Part shown: positions 1-6,775 of the stretch, piece after piece | Layout: each line of letters starts with the position of its first letter | Position numbering within the stretch: position 1 is the first letter of the stretch | Assembly: GCA_025992705.1 (NCBI GenBank) | Contig: DAJPGJ010000001.1 | Coordinates: 868,001-932,000 of the forward strand | Direction of reading: 5' to 3' | DNA length: 64,000 bases | Origin: Coriobacteriaceae bacterium | GTDB lineage: Bacteria > Actinomycetota > Coriobacteriia > Coriobacteriales > QAMH01 | The notes under the pieces: generated by a model | Database searches by the model: none | What the model was told of the DNA's origin: nothing | Seen by the model: the letters and a program-made list of their open reading frames with translations, nothing else | Translations under genes and position numbers: made by a program

Positions 1-34
1 GGGGGGCACGCTCGCCCCGTTCGAAATGGTGGGG

Positions 35-712
35 CTAGTGGGCGCCGTATTGCTCGTAGTAGGCGTCGAGGGCGGCCTTGAGCGTGTCGTCGATGACCAC
101 GCGGCCACCGCGCTCCTGGTTATGCAAGTAGCCGATGACCTCGTCCATCGTCACGATGGCGGCAGTGGGAAAGCCGTACTTCTCGCTTACCTCGTCAATG
201 GCGCAGATCGTGCCGCTCGGGCCGACCTCCTGACGATTGAGCGAGACCATGAGCCCCACGACTTCGACATCGGCGATGCTCTTGAGCAGGGGATACGTCT
301 CATCAATCGACTTGCCCGAGGTCGTAACGTCCTCGACCATGACCACGCGATCGCCGTCGTGCAACTCGGCACCGAGTAGGATGCCCGCATCGCCGTGATC
401 CTTGGCCTCCTTGCGGTTGGAGCAGTAACGCGCTTCCTTGCCGTAGAGCTCCTGCAGACCGATGCAGGTCACGACCGAGAGCGGAATACCCTTGTAGGCG
501 GGGCCAAAGACGATGTCGAAGTCCAGGCCGAAGGCATCGTGAATGGCCTGTGCATAGTAAAGGCCAAGTTTATGCAATTGATTGCCTGTTACGTATGCGC
601 CGGCGTTCATGAAGAATGGGGATTTACGTCCGCTCTTGAGCGTGAACTCCCCGAACTTGAGCACATCGGAATCGACCATGAAGTCGATGAACTCCTGCTT
701 GTAAGCTTCCAT
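35..712 (-). CDS. pyrE: Orotate phosphoribosyltransferase
   Basis: This enzyme joins orotate to PRPP to give OMP in cytosolic pyrimidine synthesis. The 225-residue product has the type I phosphoribosyltransferase PRPP loop VVMVEDVTTSGKS at about residues 123-135 and the PyrE-like segment FGPAYKGIP near residue 70. Length is normal for the family. The reading frame is open up to 811, but the start is placed at 712 because the next residues (MEAYKQEF) begin the conserved protein and a GAGGAG ribosome site lies just upstream. The upstream extension runs through the palindromic repeat at 792-820. It lies 105 bp downstream of dapL on the same strand, so co-transcription is possible. Confidence 0.93.
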   Translation of the reverse strand: MEAYKQEFIDFMVDSDVLKFGEFTLKSGRKSPFFMNAGAYVTGNQLHKLGLYYAQAIHDAFGLDFDIVFGPAYKGIPLSVVTCIGLQELYGKEARYCSNRKEAKDHGDAGILLGAELHDGDRVVMVEDVTTSGKSIDETYPLLKSIADVEVVGLMVSLNRQEVGPSGTICAIDEVSEKYGFPTAAIVTMDEVIGYLHNQERGGRVVIDDTLKAALDAYYEQYGAH

Positions 713-791
713 GGATCTCCTCGTCTTTCCTGTCAATGAGACAGTTGAATCTGTCCAATCTGTCCCATAACTTCCTCCTCTGGCTAAGATA

Positions 792-820
792 TGAGACAGC
801 GTGCCAGGCACGTTGTCTCA
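792..820. repeat. Palindromic repeat, gagaca/tgtctc type
   Basis: A 29-nt near-perfect inverted repeat that opens with TGAGACA and closes with TGTCTCA; the few mismatches are G-T. It contains the dapL stop codon (818-820) and lies between dapL and pyrE. Its outer ends match the larger hairpin at 40784-40850, so the two belong to one dispersed family. It could act as a processing or termination hairpin for dapL, but no T-run follows it on the minus strand. Confidence 0.7.
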
Positions 821-2038
821 GAAGGAGAGGTCCTCGATGCGGCGCATGGCTTCCTTGGTGGCCTCGGCATCGCCGAAGGCGGTGAAACGGATGTAGCCCT
901 CGCCAGCCGGTCCGAAGCCTGCGCCCGGCGTGGTGATGACGCCGCAACGCTCGAGCAGGATATCGAAGAACTCCCACGAGCTGATGCCTCCAGGGGTGCG
1001 ACACCACACATATGGGCTGTTCACGGCACCGTATACTTCGTATCCGCAGGCTTCGAGTGCGTTCCTGATGACGCGAGCGTTTTGCTGATAATAGGCAATC
1101 GTTTGCATGACTTGCTGTTTGCCCTCGGGCGTGTAAATAGCAGCCGCGCCTTTCTGGATGACGTAGCTCGCGCCGTTGAACTTGGTCGTCTGGCGGCGAT
1201 TCCACATGGCGTTGAGGCTTTGGTCATCGCGCTCGAGCGCCTTCGGCACCACGGTGTAGCCGCAGCGTGCGCCCGTGAAGCCGGCTGTTTTGGAGAACGA
1301 GCGGAACTCGATGGCGCAGGTCTTGGCGCCCTCGACCTCGAAAATGGAGTGGGGCACGCCTTCCTCGACGATGAAGCGCTCGTAGGCGGCATCGAAGAGG
1401 ATAACGGAGCCGTGCTCGTTGGCGTAATCGACCCAGGCCTTGAGTTGGTCGTAGGTGAGTACGGTGCCCGTGGGATTGTTGGGCGAGCACAGGTAGATGA
1501 GGTCGACCGGGGTTTCGGGCAGCGCCGGACAGAAGTCGTTTTCCGCGGTCGTGGGCATGTAGACGATGTCCGTCCAGCCCTCCGTCGTCTCGTCGTAGAA
1601 GCCTGCGCGGCCGGCCATGGCGTTGGTGTCGACGTAGACGGGATAGACCGGGTCGCATACGGCGACGCGATTGTCGATGGCGAAGATGTCGCCTATGTTG
1701 CCGCAATCGCTCTTGGCGCCGTCGGAGACGAAGATCTCATCGGCGGCGATGTCCACACCACGGGCTGCGAAGTCGTGCTCGACGATGGCCTCGCGCAGGA
1801 AATCATAGCCTTGTTCGGGGCCGTAGCCATGGAAGGTCTCCACATGGGCGAGGTCGTCAACGGCGGCGTGCATGGCCTCGACAACGGCAGGCGCGAGCGG
1901 ACGCGTCACGTCACCGATGCCCATTTTGATGAGCTTGATGTCCGGATGGGCCGCGGAGAAGTCGGCCGTACGATGGGCGATGTCGCTGAAGAGGTAACTA
2001 CCGGGGAGTTTCTGATAATTCTCGTTGACTGTGGCCAC
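818..2038 (-). CDS. dapL: LL-diaminopimelate aminotransferase
   Basis: A PLP-dependent class I/II aminotransferase that converts tetrahydrodipicolinate directly to LL-diaminopimelate in lysine and peptidoglycan precursor synthesis. The 406-residue protein shows VSDGAKSDCGNI near residue 105, SPNNPTGT near 185, Asp216 in LFDAAYE and the Schiff-base Lys250 in SFSKTAGFTG, all typical of DapL. The frame is open to 2317, but the product is best started at a GTG (2036-2038) that gives V-ATVNENYQKLP, the usual DapL N-terminus, with AAAGGA six bases upstream. It is divergent from the amidase gene, and its stop codon falls inside a palindromic repeat. Confidence 0.93.
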   Translation of the reverse strand: MATVNENYQKLPGSYLFSDIAHRTADFSAAHPDIKLIKMGIGDVTRPLAPAVVEAMHAAVDDLAHVETFHGYGPEQGYDFLREAIVEHDFAARGVDIAADEIFVSDGAKSDCGNIGDIFAIDNRVAVCDPVYPVYVDTNAMAGRAGFYDETTEGWTDIVYMPTTAENDFCPALPETPVDLIYLCSPNNPTGTVLTYDQLKAWVDYANEHGSVILFDAAYERFIVEEGVPHSIFEVEGAKTCAIEFRSFSKTAGFTGARCGYTVVPKALERDDQSLNAMWNRRQTTKFNGASYVIQKGAAAIYTPEGKQQVMQTIAYYQQNARVIRNALEACGYEVYGAVNSPYVWCRTPGGISSWEFFDILLERCGVITTPGAGFGPAGEGYIRFTAFGDAEATKEAMRRIEDLSF

Positions 2039-2120
2039 GAGGAGTCCTTTCGTGTGGGAGTAAATCGTAACCCGTAAGTGTACAACGAGAAGCGACCGTG
2101 GTTGTGGCAGAATAAGCGCC

Positions 2121-2849
2121 ATGAAAAAACGCATCATATATATGGTCACTGTCGCGCTTGTGGGTGCTTGTGCGCTTACGGGCTGTGCGTCGGGGGCCAA
2201 GACACCCGTTGCGTCATCGGCAACGAGTACCGCACCGGCGATGATTGGCAGCAAGGCGGCGCAGGCAGCTGACGTTGTCGGGGCACAGCTCGAACGCTTG
2301 GATATCGTGGAGGACATGCGTCCTGCATTCGATCACGGCGAGAAGGGCCGGGAGTTCCAGCGCTACATCGTCTTGCACGACACCGAGAGCGAGGCCGATG
2401 CCGCGAGCATCGTGGAGTACTGGGACCAGGCCGGCACGGGCGTGGCGGCGCACTTCATCGTCAACCGCGATGGCAGCATCGTGCAGTGCGTGCCGCTTGA
2501 TCGTATCGCGCATCATGCCGGCTTTGGCGATACCGGTCACAACGAGCTCTACGGCGTTATGGACGAGTCACGCGACGATAAGGTGGGGACGGTCCCCATT
2601 GGCAGCGACATGGCCGATTACGGGATGAACTCGTATTCGGTTGGCATCGAGATGGCGCACGCGGCCGGGCAGGACTATCCCGAGGCGCAGCTCGCAGCCG
2701 TGGATGCGCTCATCGCGTACATCGACGGGTATTATGGCTTCGAGAGCCGCATCATCGACCACAAGGTCTGGCGCACGGGCAATTCGGACACGAGCCCGCA
2801 GTTTGCGGAGTACCTGGCCAACTACCAGGCCCATGGGACGCATGTGTAG
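2121..2849 (+). CDS. Lipoprotein N-acetylmuramoyl-L-alanine amidase (amidase_2)
   Basis: A probable surface-anchored peptidoglycan amidase of 242 residues. The N-terminus is a lipoprotein signal with lipobox LTGC (Cys22). The amidase_2/PGRP-like domain follows, with candidate zinc ligands His86 (VLHDTE), His131/132 (AHHAG) and His214 (IIDHKVW). The C-terminal domain closely resembles that of the amidase at 32854-34041, but this protein lacks the DUF5648 repeats. A short palindrome (2585-2597, core GGGACGGTCCC) lies inside the reading frame. The ribosome site is weak. Substrate and physiological role are inferred from the family only; it could serve wall turnover or act on foreign murein. Confidence 0.85.
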   Translation: MKKRIIYMVTVALVGACALTGCASGAKTPVASSATSTAPAMIGSKAAQAADVVGAQLERLDIVEDMRPAFDHGEKGREFQRYIVLHDTESEADAASIVEYWDQAGTGVAAHFIVNRDGSIVQCVPLDRIAHHAGFGDTGHNELYGVMDESRDDKVGTVPIGSDMADYGMNSYSVGIEMAHAAGQDYPEAQLAAVDALIAYIDGYYGFESRIIDHKVWRTGNSDTSPQFAEYLANYQAHGTHV

Positions 2850-2884
2850 AGGTATTTGAACAGAGGCAGTTGACCCGCGGAGTC

Positions 2885-2913
2885 TTAATGGAAAGCGATA
2901 TGCATGGTACAAT
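2885..2913 (+). promoter_or_regulatory. Promoter of the candidate antitoxin RNA
   Basis: TTAATG (2885-2890) and TACAAT (2908-2913) are separated by exactly 17 bp, with a TG one base before the -10. This predicts transcription from about 2920 towards the terminator at 2966-3004. No protein gene follows on this strand. Confidence 0.5.
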
Positions 2914-2919
2914 ATAGCC

Positions 2920-3005
2920 AGCGGATGCCTGCGACGTGTATGTCAGGCAACGCCTGGTTAAGGTAGACCGCCTAGCGCCTATTGACGCGGGCGGTCATCT
3001 TTTTT
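2920..3005 (+). ncRNA. Candidate antisense RNA antitoxin
   Basis: A predicted RNA of about 85 nt bounded by the promoter at 2885-2913 and a rho-independent terminator. It has a 5' hairpin (TGCCTG...CAGGCA) and a 3' terminator hairpin. Its last 27 nt are complementary to the final codons of the small hydrophobic reading frame on the minus strand (2979-3104). Convergent transcription with 3' overlap is the arrangement of type I systems such as txpA/RatA and bsrG/SR4. The promoter, terminator and overlap are seen directly; the antitoxin role is inferred. Confidence 0.5.
2966..3004 (+). terminator. Rho-independent terminator of the antisense RNA
   Basis: The stem GACCGCC (2966-2972) pairs with GGCGGTC (2990-2996) and is followed by AtcTTTTTT on the plus strand. 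No plus-strand gene ends here, so it most likely terminates the small RNA started near 2920. Confidence 0.65.
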
Positions 3006-3104
3006 CCGAGCGCTGCTCGGAGTCATGGTCATGAATTTGGCTATCGTTGTGCCAAGACCGATTACTGCTGTAATCAACTTGAGAACCTGGGCCAGAAGAT
3101 CCAT
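2979..3104 (-). CDS. Candidate type I toxin, small hydrophobic peptide
   Basis: A 41-residue frame: start MDLLAQVLKL, a hydrophobic segment at about residues 7-25, then a polar, basic C-terminus (SARKKDDRPRQ). This single-span layout resembles Fst/TxpA-type membrane toxins, although I cannot assign a family. The site GGAGGTGAT is nearly perfect and sits 7 nt before the chosen ATG. A second ATG at 3110 overlaps that site and is less likely. CTCCC and GGGAG around 3114-3128 can pair and mask the ribosome site, as in many type I toxin mRNAs. A convergent RNA overlaps the 3' end. A -10-like TAGAAT lies at 3174-3179, but its -35 position falls in the IS end beginning at 3181, so the toxin promoter may have been cut. 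Confidence 0.5.
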   Translation of the reverse strand: MDLLAQVLKLITAVIGLGTTIAKFMTMTPSSARKKDDRPRQ

Positions 3105-3180
3105 GGGCATCACCTCCCCTCTTGGGAGAGAAGCGTTGCCGACTCGCGGGGCTTACACCGCTGACCGGTGGTAATTCTAG

Positions 3181-3335
3181 GGCTATGTTTCAAAAAGTGT
3201 GTCCGGCGGGACATCACTGACGGTACCTCGTCGGCATGTGAAACTCGTTCCAGTCGAGGGCTATGTTTCAAAAAGTGTGTCCGGCGGGACATCACTGACG
3301 GTACCTCGTCGGCATGTGAAACTCGTTCCAGTCGA
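3181..3335. repeat. Tandem duplication of the IS left end (78 bp x 2)
   Basis: Bases 3181-3258 and 3259-3335 are the same 77-78 bp sequence in direct tandem, differing only at the last position. The repeated unit holds the terminal inverted repeat and the last codons of the transposase, so the first copy carries a duplicate of the gene's 3' tail. Confidence 0.9.
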
Positions 3336-4479
3336 TGGCCTTCCCATACCTCTCCGGGCTTCCATCCGAATGCCGGCCCTCGCCCGAGACGGTTGCGAAA
3401 AGCCCGTCGACGTCTTCGTCCCTCGGCATGCGGCGCAGGATCTCCGCCGGGCTCTCGGGCTCTTCGGTGTGCATGTAGCACCACCACATGACGGCCTTCA
3501 CGCGGTGCAGCAGCGGCAATCCCCGATGCAGCCTGAGCATCTCCCTCAGTTGCGCGTTCAGGCTCTCGATCGGGTTGTTGGTGGAATCCCAGCGCCCGCC
3601 GCGCTCCCTTTGCATCTCGATGAATGTGAAAAGCGTCCCTTCCTTCACCAGGCGGTTGAGGCTTCCCCTGGCCCGCCGCAGCCTCTCGTGCGTGTAGACC
3701 CTCCTGCCGTCTTTCACCGTGAACTCCTTCAGGAACTCGCTCCAATCGGAGCACCACTGCGCGTAGTCGACGAGCCACTCCCTCATCGCGTCCTCGTCTT
3801 TGGCCCTCGTCAGGCGGTTCGCGATGCCCAGGAGCTCGCGGCCGCACTCGAGCTTGGGACTCTTGGTCGTGTAGCGCTTGACCTGGCGCGCGGCATGCAC
3901 GACGCAGCGCTGTATCCTGGTGCCGGGCCATACGGTGCGCGCCGCCTTCGCGAGCCCGGTGGATCCGTCCGACACCACCAGCATCGGAGCGGGTATCCTC
4001 ATCATCAGCGCCGCCCAGGAGCTCGAGCACTCCCTTTGCGCCAGGTGCCATGCGATCACGTGCTCCTTGGAGCGCGCGACGAGCACGACGGCGTCGTGGG
4101 AAAACCAGATGCCGTCGAGAAAGACCGTGTCGAAGACCTCGCCGGTGAAAGGGGCGATGGGCCAAAGCTCCCAGAACCCGGCGCACTTTCGCCAGAAGGT
4201 CGACCTGCTGTATCCGAGATCGGCGATCGACCTCTTGGAGAGGATCCAGGCAAGGAAGGCCCGGAGCAGCTTGGCGGCGTTGTCAATCCTTCTCGTCTTG
4301 GAGGCACCGCACGACTTGCACCGCCAGCGCTTGGTCCCTGCCTTCGTGTATCCGTTCCCCTTCATCTCGCTTCCGCAAACGTCGCATCTCGGGCTACTCA
4401 AGGCGTCATCCTGTCCACTAGGCAACTTTTCCCTTCGGAAAGCTTGCCTGAACAGGCACGTCAAGAGGAAAGCGGACAC
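3292..4479 (-). CDS. IS1249 family transposase (IS256-type DDE)
   Basis: A DDE transposase of up to 395 residues. A zinc ribbon (CDVCGSEMKG...WRCKSCGAS) near residues 32-60 is followed by the catalytic core with Asp in VFLDGIW, Asp in VVSDGSTG and Glu in NNPIESLNAQ. The gene appears intact. The first 25 or so residues are weakly conserved in style, and a TTG start just before the zinc ribbon is a possible alternative. About 40% of positions look shared with the transposase at 4750-5805 by eye, so these are related but distinct elements. Confidence 0.88.
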   Translation of the reverse strand: MSAFLLTCLFRQAFRREKLPSGQDDALSSPRCDVCGSEMKGNGYTKAGTKRWRCKSCGASKTRRIDNAAKLLRAFLAWILSKRSIADLGYSRSTFWRKCAGFWELWPIAPFTGEVFDTVFLDGIWFSHDAVVLVARSKEHVIAWHLAQRECSSSWAALMMRIPAPMLVVSDGSTGLAKAARTVWPGTRIQRCVVHAARQVKRYTTKSPKLECGRELLGIANRLTRAKDEDAMREWLVDYAQWCSDWSEFLKEFTVKDGRRVYTHERLRRARGSLNRLVKEGTLFTFIEMQRERGGRWDSTNNPIESLNAQLREMLRLHRGLPLLHRVKAVMWWCYMHTEEPESPAEILRRMPRDEDVDGLFATVSGEGRHSDGSPERYGKAIDWNEFHMPTRYRQ

Positions 4480-4661
4480 ACTTTTTGAAACACCTTCGAG
4501 TTGGGCGATTCCAACTCAAGGACCTGATTTGCTTGTGTTCAACTGGGGTAACGGGTCTTATTCGGACACACTTTTTGAAACATAGCCCTGATTTCATCTG
4601 TTTCTCCAGGTGAGAGTGCGTAAAAGTGCCTTCAAAGTTGTCTGCGTCCAATTATGAGGGT

Positions 4662-5894
4662 GGACAAAACGTGTTGATAGATTCAAGCATATCCCCAGAT
4701 CAGGTGCCATAAAATCCCTCTGAAAGTTGCCCGTGTTTGAATTACGGGCATGAACAACATCAAATGCCCTGTGTGCGGGGGCAAGATGGTACGGAACGGC
4801 AAGACTGCTGCAGGATCGCAGCGTTGGCTTTGCAAGTCTTGCAGGGCGACCACCACGCACAAACTAGATAACACCGCAAAGCAGCTAAAGACCTTCCTCA
4901 AATGGCTTCTCTCGAACGAGCGCCAGGCAGACATGGCCGGTGGCGGCCGTACGTTCAGACGCAAGTGTTCAAAGTTCTGGAGCATCTGGCCGCTGGCTCC
5001 GATCACAGGGGAGGTCCACCATGTCGTCTTCGCAGATGGCATCTATCTGGCCCGCAACGTCGTCGTCTTGATCGCCTGCACCCAAGAGCATGTGATCGGC
5101 TGGTATCTCGCGCGTTCGGAGAACTCGAGGTCATGGGCTGCCCTCATGGGCAAGATACCCCCGCCGGATGTCGTGGTCTGCGATGGCGGCACGGGATTCG
5201 AGAAAGCGCGCAAGAGGGTATGGCCGACAACCCGCGTCCAACGCTGCACCTTCCATGCTTTTTGCCAAGTCAGGGCGCAGACGACGTCACGTCCCAAGCT
5301 GCAAGCCGGAGTCGAACTCTACGGATTGGCCAAGGAGCTGCTCGCGATCAAGGAGGTGGCTTCAGCATTGGCCTGGCTTGAAGCCTATAGCGCATGGTGT
5401 TCCAGGTGGGAGGGTTTCCTCGCCGAAAGGACCCTCGATGAGGAAAGCGGACGGATGCGCTGGACGCATGAGAGGCTGGTAACGGCGAGGAACGGCTTGA
5501 ACAGGCTCGTGAGCAAGAACCTGCTGTTCACCTTCCTGGATCCAGAGCTTACCTGCGACGGGCCAATCCCGAGCATGAACAACAAGATCGAGGGAGGAAT
5601 CAACGCACAGCTCAGACGCATGCTGAGAGACCATCGAGGGCTGAGTTTGATGAGAAGGGCGAAGGCTATCTTTTGGTGGTGCTATGTTCATACGGAAGTC
5701 CCGCTTCCGGCAGCTGAGATTCTGAAAACCATGCCTACGGATGACGATATAGAGGAACTGTGCAGGCAAGTATCGACAGAATCTCAGAGAAACCGATGGT
5801 CCTGAAGAGTGGGGCGATGGGCTAGTCTGGGCAGAACTCAGGCATGCTCTCCCATGGCGCGCCGAATGGGATTAGCCATCAACACGTTTTGTCC
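4662..5894 (+). mobile_element. Second insertion sequence, IS1249/IS256-type
   Basis: Perfect 17-bp inverted repeats, GGACAAAACGTGTTGAT at 4662-4678 and its complement at 5878-5894, flank one transposase gene on the plus strand. The element spans about 1.23 kb. No convincing target duplication is seen. Its left end is only 75 bp from the right end of the first element, so the locus is an insertion hot spot. Confidence 0.85.
4750..5805 (+). CDS. IS1249 family transposase
   Basis: A 351-residue transposase with an N-terminal zinc ribbon (CPVCGGKM...CKSCRATT, residues 6-33) and a DDE core: Asp in VVFADGIY, Asp in VVCDGGTGF and Glu in NNKIEGGINAQ. The gene is complete and lies centrally between the 17-bp inverted repeats, so the element may still be mobile. 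The ATG at 4750 is the only start close to the zinc ribbon. No strong ribosome site is visible, as is common for IS genes. Confidence 0.9.
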   Translation: MNNIKCPVCGGKMVRNGKTAAGSQRWLCKSCRATTTHKLDNTAKQLKTFLKWLLSNERQADMAGGGRTFRRKCSKFWSIWPLAPITGEVHHVVFADGIYLARNVVVLIACTQEHVIGWYLARSENSRSWAALMGKIPPPDVVVCDGGTGFEKARKRVWPTTRVQRCTFHAFCQVRAQTTSRPKLQAGVELYGLAKELLAIKEVASALAWLEAYSAWCSRWEGFLAERTLDEESGRMRWTHERLVTARNGLNRLVSKNLLFTFLDPELTCDGPIPSMNNKIEGGINAQLRRMLRDHRGLSLMRRAKAIFWWCYVHTEVPLPAAEILKTMPTDDDIEELCRQVSTESQRNRWS

Positions 5895-5904
5895 TATAAC
5901 CCAA

Positions 5905-6052
5905 AAAGAAGAGGACCCGCCTGAATGGATGAGAGGAGAAGGCGGGTCCTCACAAGGAGGGATGCGACTAAGCGTCGCGACTGATTCGTGTGCCGAGTCA
6001 AATTACTTGATTTGACGAATCAGGCGGGCAAGTTGGGGAGACCTTCCCGCTG
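5905..6052 (-). ncRNA. Candidate structured small RNA
   Basis: Four successive hairpins fill this stretch: 6024-6050 (GCGGG...CCCGC), 5981-6023 (ACGAATCAG/CTGATTCGT enclosing a second stem), 5964-5978 and the 11-bp terminator stem at 5911-5951. Read on the minus strand they end in a T-run, and a TATATT box lies at 6059-6064 just upstream of the first hairpin, with a poor -35. No reading frame explains it. I could not match it to tmRNA, SRP RNA, RNase P or 6S RNA. The structure is seen; transcription is inferred. Confidence 0.4.
5911..5951 (-). terminator. Rho-independent terminator (minus strand)
   Basis: A perfect 11-bp stem, GAGGACCCGCC (5911-5921) with GGCGGGTCCTC (5941-5951). On the minus strand it is followed by TTCTTTTTGGG. 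No T-run follows on the plus strand. It therefore ends a transcript coming from the right, where no protein gene exists. Confidence 0.65.
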
Positions 6053-6064
6053 ACATGCAATATA

Positions 6065-6295
6065 CGCGCATTGCGTTCAAAATGGGGCAAATTCGCATTC
6101 TCGCCACATCTTTTTAACTCTCCTGTTGCTTTTTACGCCGTTTTGTGTAGACCCTGTGATGAAAGTCGATTTGTCCATATCTTGATAATCTCTCAAGACT
6201 ATATCCTAGATGTTGATAATTACCGATAGTCCCGTCTATTCACGTTTCCGCAATTCTCATCTCTTCACAAGGTTCTCATAAATGTTGGAATACAT
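6065..6295. other. AT-rich intergenic stretch, nothing recognised
   Basis: This stretch is clearly more AT-rich than its surroundings. I see no convincing gene on either strand. A 34-codon minus-strand frame starting MDKSTFITGS exists but has no ribosome site and no recognisable relatives. It may be regulatory or a remnant of earlier insertions. Confidence 0.3.
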
Positions 6296-6401
6296 GCGAG
6301 CGGGGAAGCCGTTGAGCGAAGGTACAAGGGAGCGCGCCGTAAAGACCACGAAGTGGGCTGTCGGGAAGCGACCGTCGAAGCGAGGCGGCTTCCCCGCTCG
6401 C
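6296..6401. repeat. Hairpin repeat with 16-bp perfect arms
   Basis: GCGAGCGGGGAAGCCG (6296-6311) pairs perfectly with 6386-6401, enclosing about 74 nt. The inner part (6325-6380, from CAAGGGAGCGCGCC to GACCGTCGAAG) recurs at 26030-26085 with about 10 differences. It is intergenic, upstream of the pheS leader, and looks like a small non-autonomous palindromic element. Confidence 0.7.
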
Positions 6402-6462
6402 ACGTAACATCGTTTAGGCGAAAAATGCCCTGTCCATTTCCTCATTCGGCGGCGCTGAGTGC

Positions 6463-6468
6463 TATACT
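6463..6468 (+). promoter_or_regulatory. Promoter of pheST (extended -10)
   Basis: TGCTATACT gives an extended -10 (TATACT, 6463-6468), placing the transcript start near 6475, directly ahead of the T-box stem I. No strong -35 is visible, as is usual with extended -10 promoters. Confidence 0.5.
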
Positions 6469-6474
6469 TCGCGT

Positions 6475-6735
6475 CACTGCGTTGATGGAGGACAGTTGCA
6501 TGCTTTCTCGAAGCAGAAAGCCAGAGACGTGCCCGTGTTGCTGGAAAGGCGCGACGCATCAGATGCATGCAAATTCACTCCGGAGCTACTCGCTGAACGG
6601 CATCTGCCCATTAGGTGAGTCGGGTGCTCCCGATACAGGGCACAAATGAGTGGGTTGCAAGATGCAGCCAACCGAGGTGGTACCGCGGGTTATCTTGATC
6701 CGTCCTCGCATGTCATGCGGGGGCGTTTTTTATTG
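6475..6735 (+). promoter_or_regulatory. T-box riboswitch, phenylalanine-specific
   Basis: A tRNA-sensing leader upstream of pheST. The T-box core GAGGTGGTACCGCGGG is at 6674-6689 and is followed by the terminator at 6701-6731, so uncharged tRNA-Phe would favour antitermination. In stem I, GGAG (6487-6490) pairs with CTCC (6578-6581) and TTGCATGC (6496-6503) pairs with GCATGCAA (6565-6572). The loop between them holds TTC at 6574-6576, a Phe codon in the specifier position followed by A. Core motif, stem and specifier are seen directly; the mechanism is established for the family. Confidence 0.9.
6701..6731 (+). terminator. T-box regulatory terminator
   Basis: CGTCCTCGCATG pairs with CATGCGGGGGCG (some G-T pairs) and is followed by TTTTTTA. 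It competes with the antiterminator formed by the T-box core at 6674-6689. Confidence 0.85.
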
Positions 6736-6775
6736 CCCTCACGTCGTGTGGACGATTGGTCGAAAGGACAAGAGA

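Larger units (their letters stand above)
3181..4586 (-). mobile_element. Insertion sequence, IS1249/IS256-type, with doubled ends
   Basis: Inverted ends GGCTATGTTTCAAAAAGTGT (3181) and the matching ACACTTTTTGAAACATAGCC ending at 4586 flank one transposase gene on the minus strand. Each side carries an extra copy of the end: a second left end begins at 3259, and a second right end lies at 4473-4494. The unit may therefore be a composite or a product of aberrant transposition. No clear target-site duplication is visible; the flanks do not match. The element sits directly against the candidate toxin promoter. Confidence 0.85.

Noticed and set aside
818..2317. Long divergent and antisense frames across dapL, for example 791-2077 on the plus strand
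   Set aside because: These are shadow frames of a GC-rich gene; they show no family motifs, while dapL is complete.
2982..3164. A 60-codon plus-strand frame overlapping the candidate toxin
   Set aside because: It starts inside the terminator hairpin, lacks a ribosome site and is antisense to a better-supported frame with a near-perfect ribosome site.
3199..4488. A 429-codon plus-strand frame across the first transposase
   Set aside because: It is antisense to a transposase with a zinc ribbon and DDE residues and has no recognisable domains.
6065..6295. A 34-codon minus-strand frame (MDKSTFITGS...)
   Set aside because: No ribosome site, no recognisable pattern, and AT-rich surroundings that yield such frames by chance.
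6650..6775. N-terminal extension of PheS
   Set aside because: This part encodes the T-box core and terminator, not protein.
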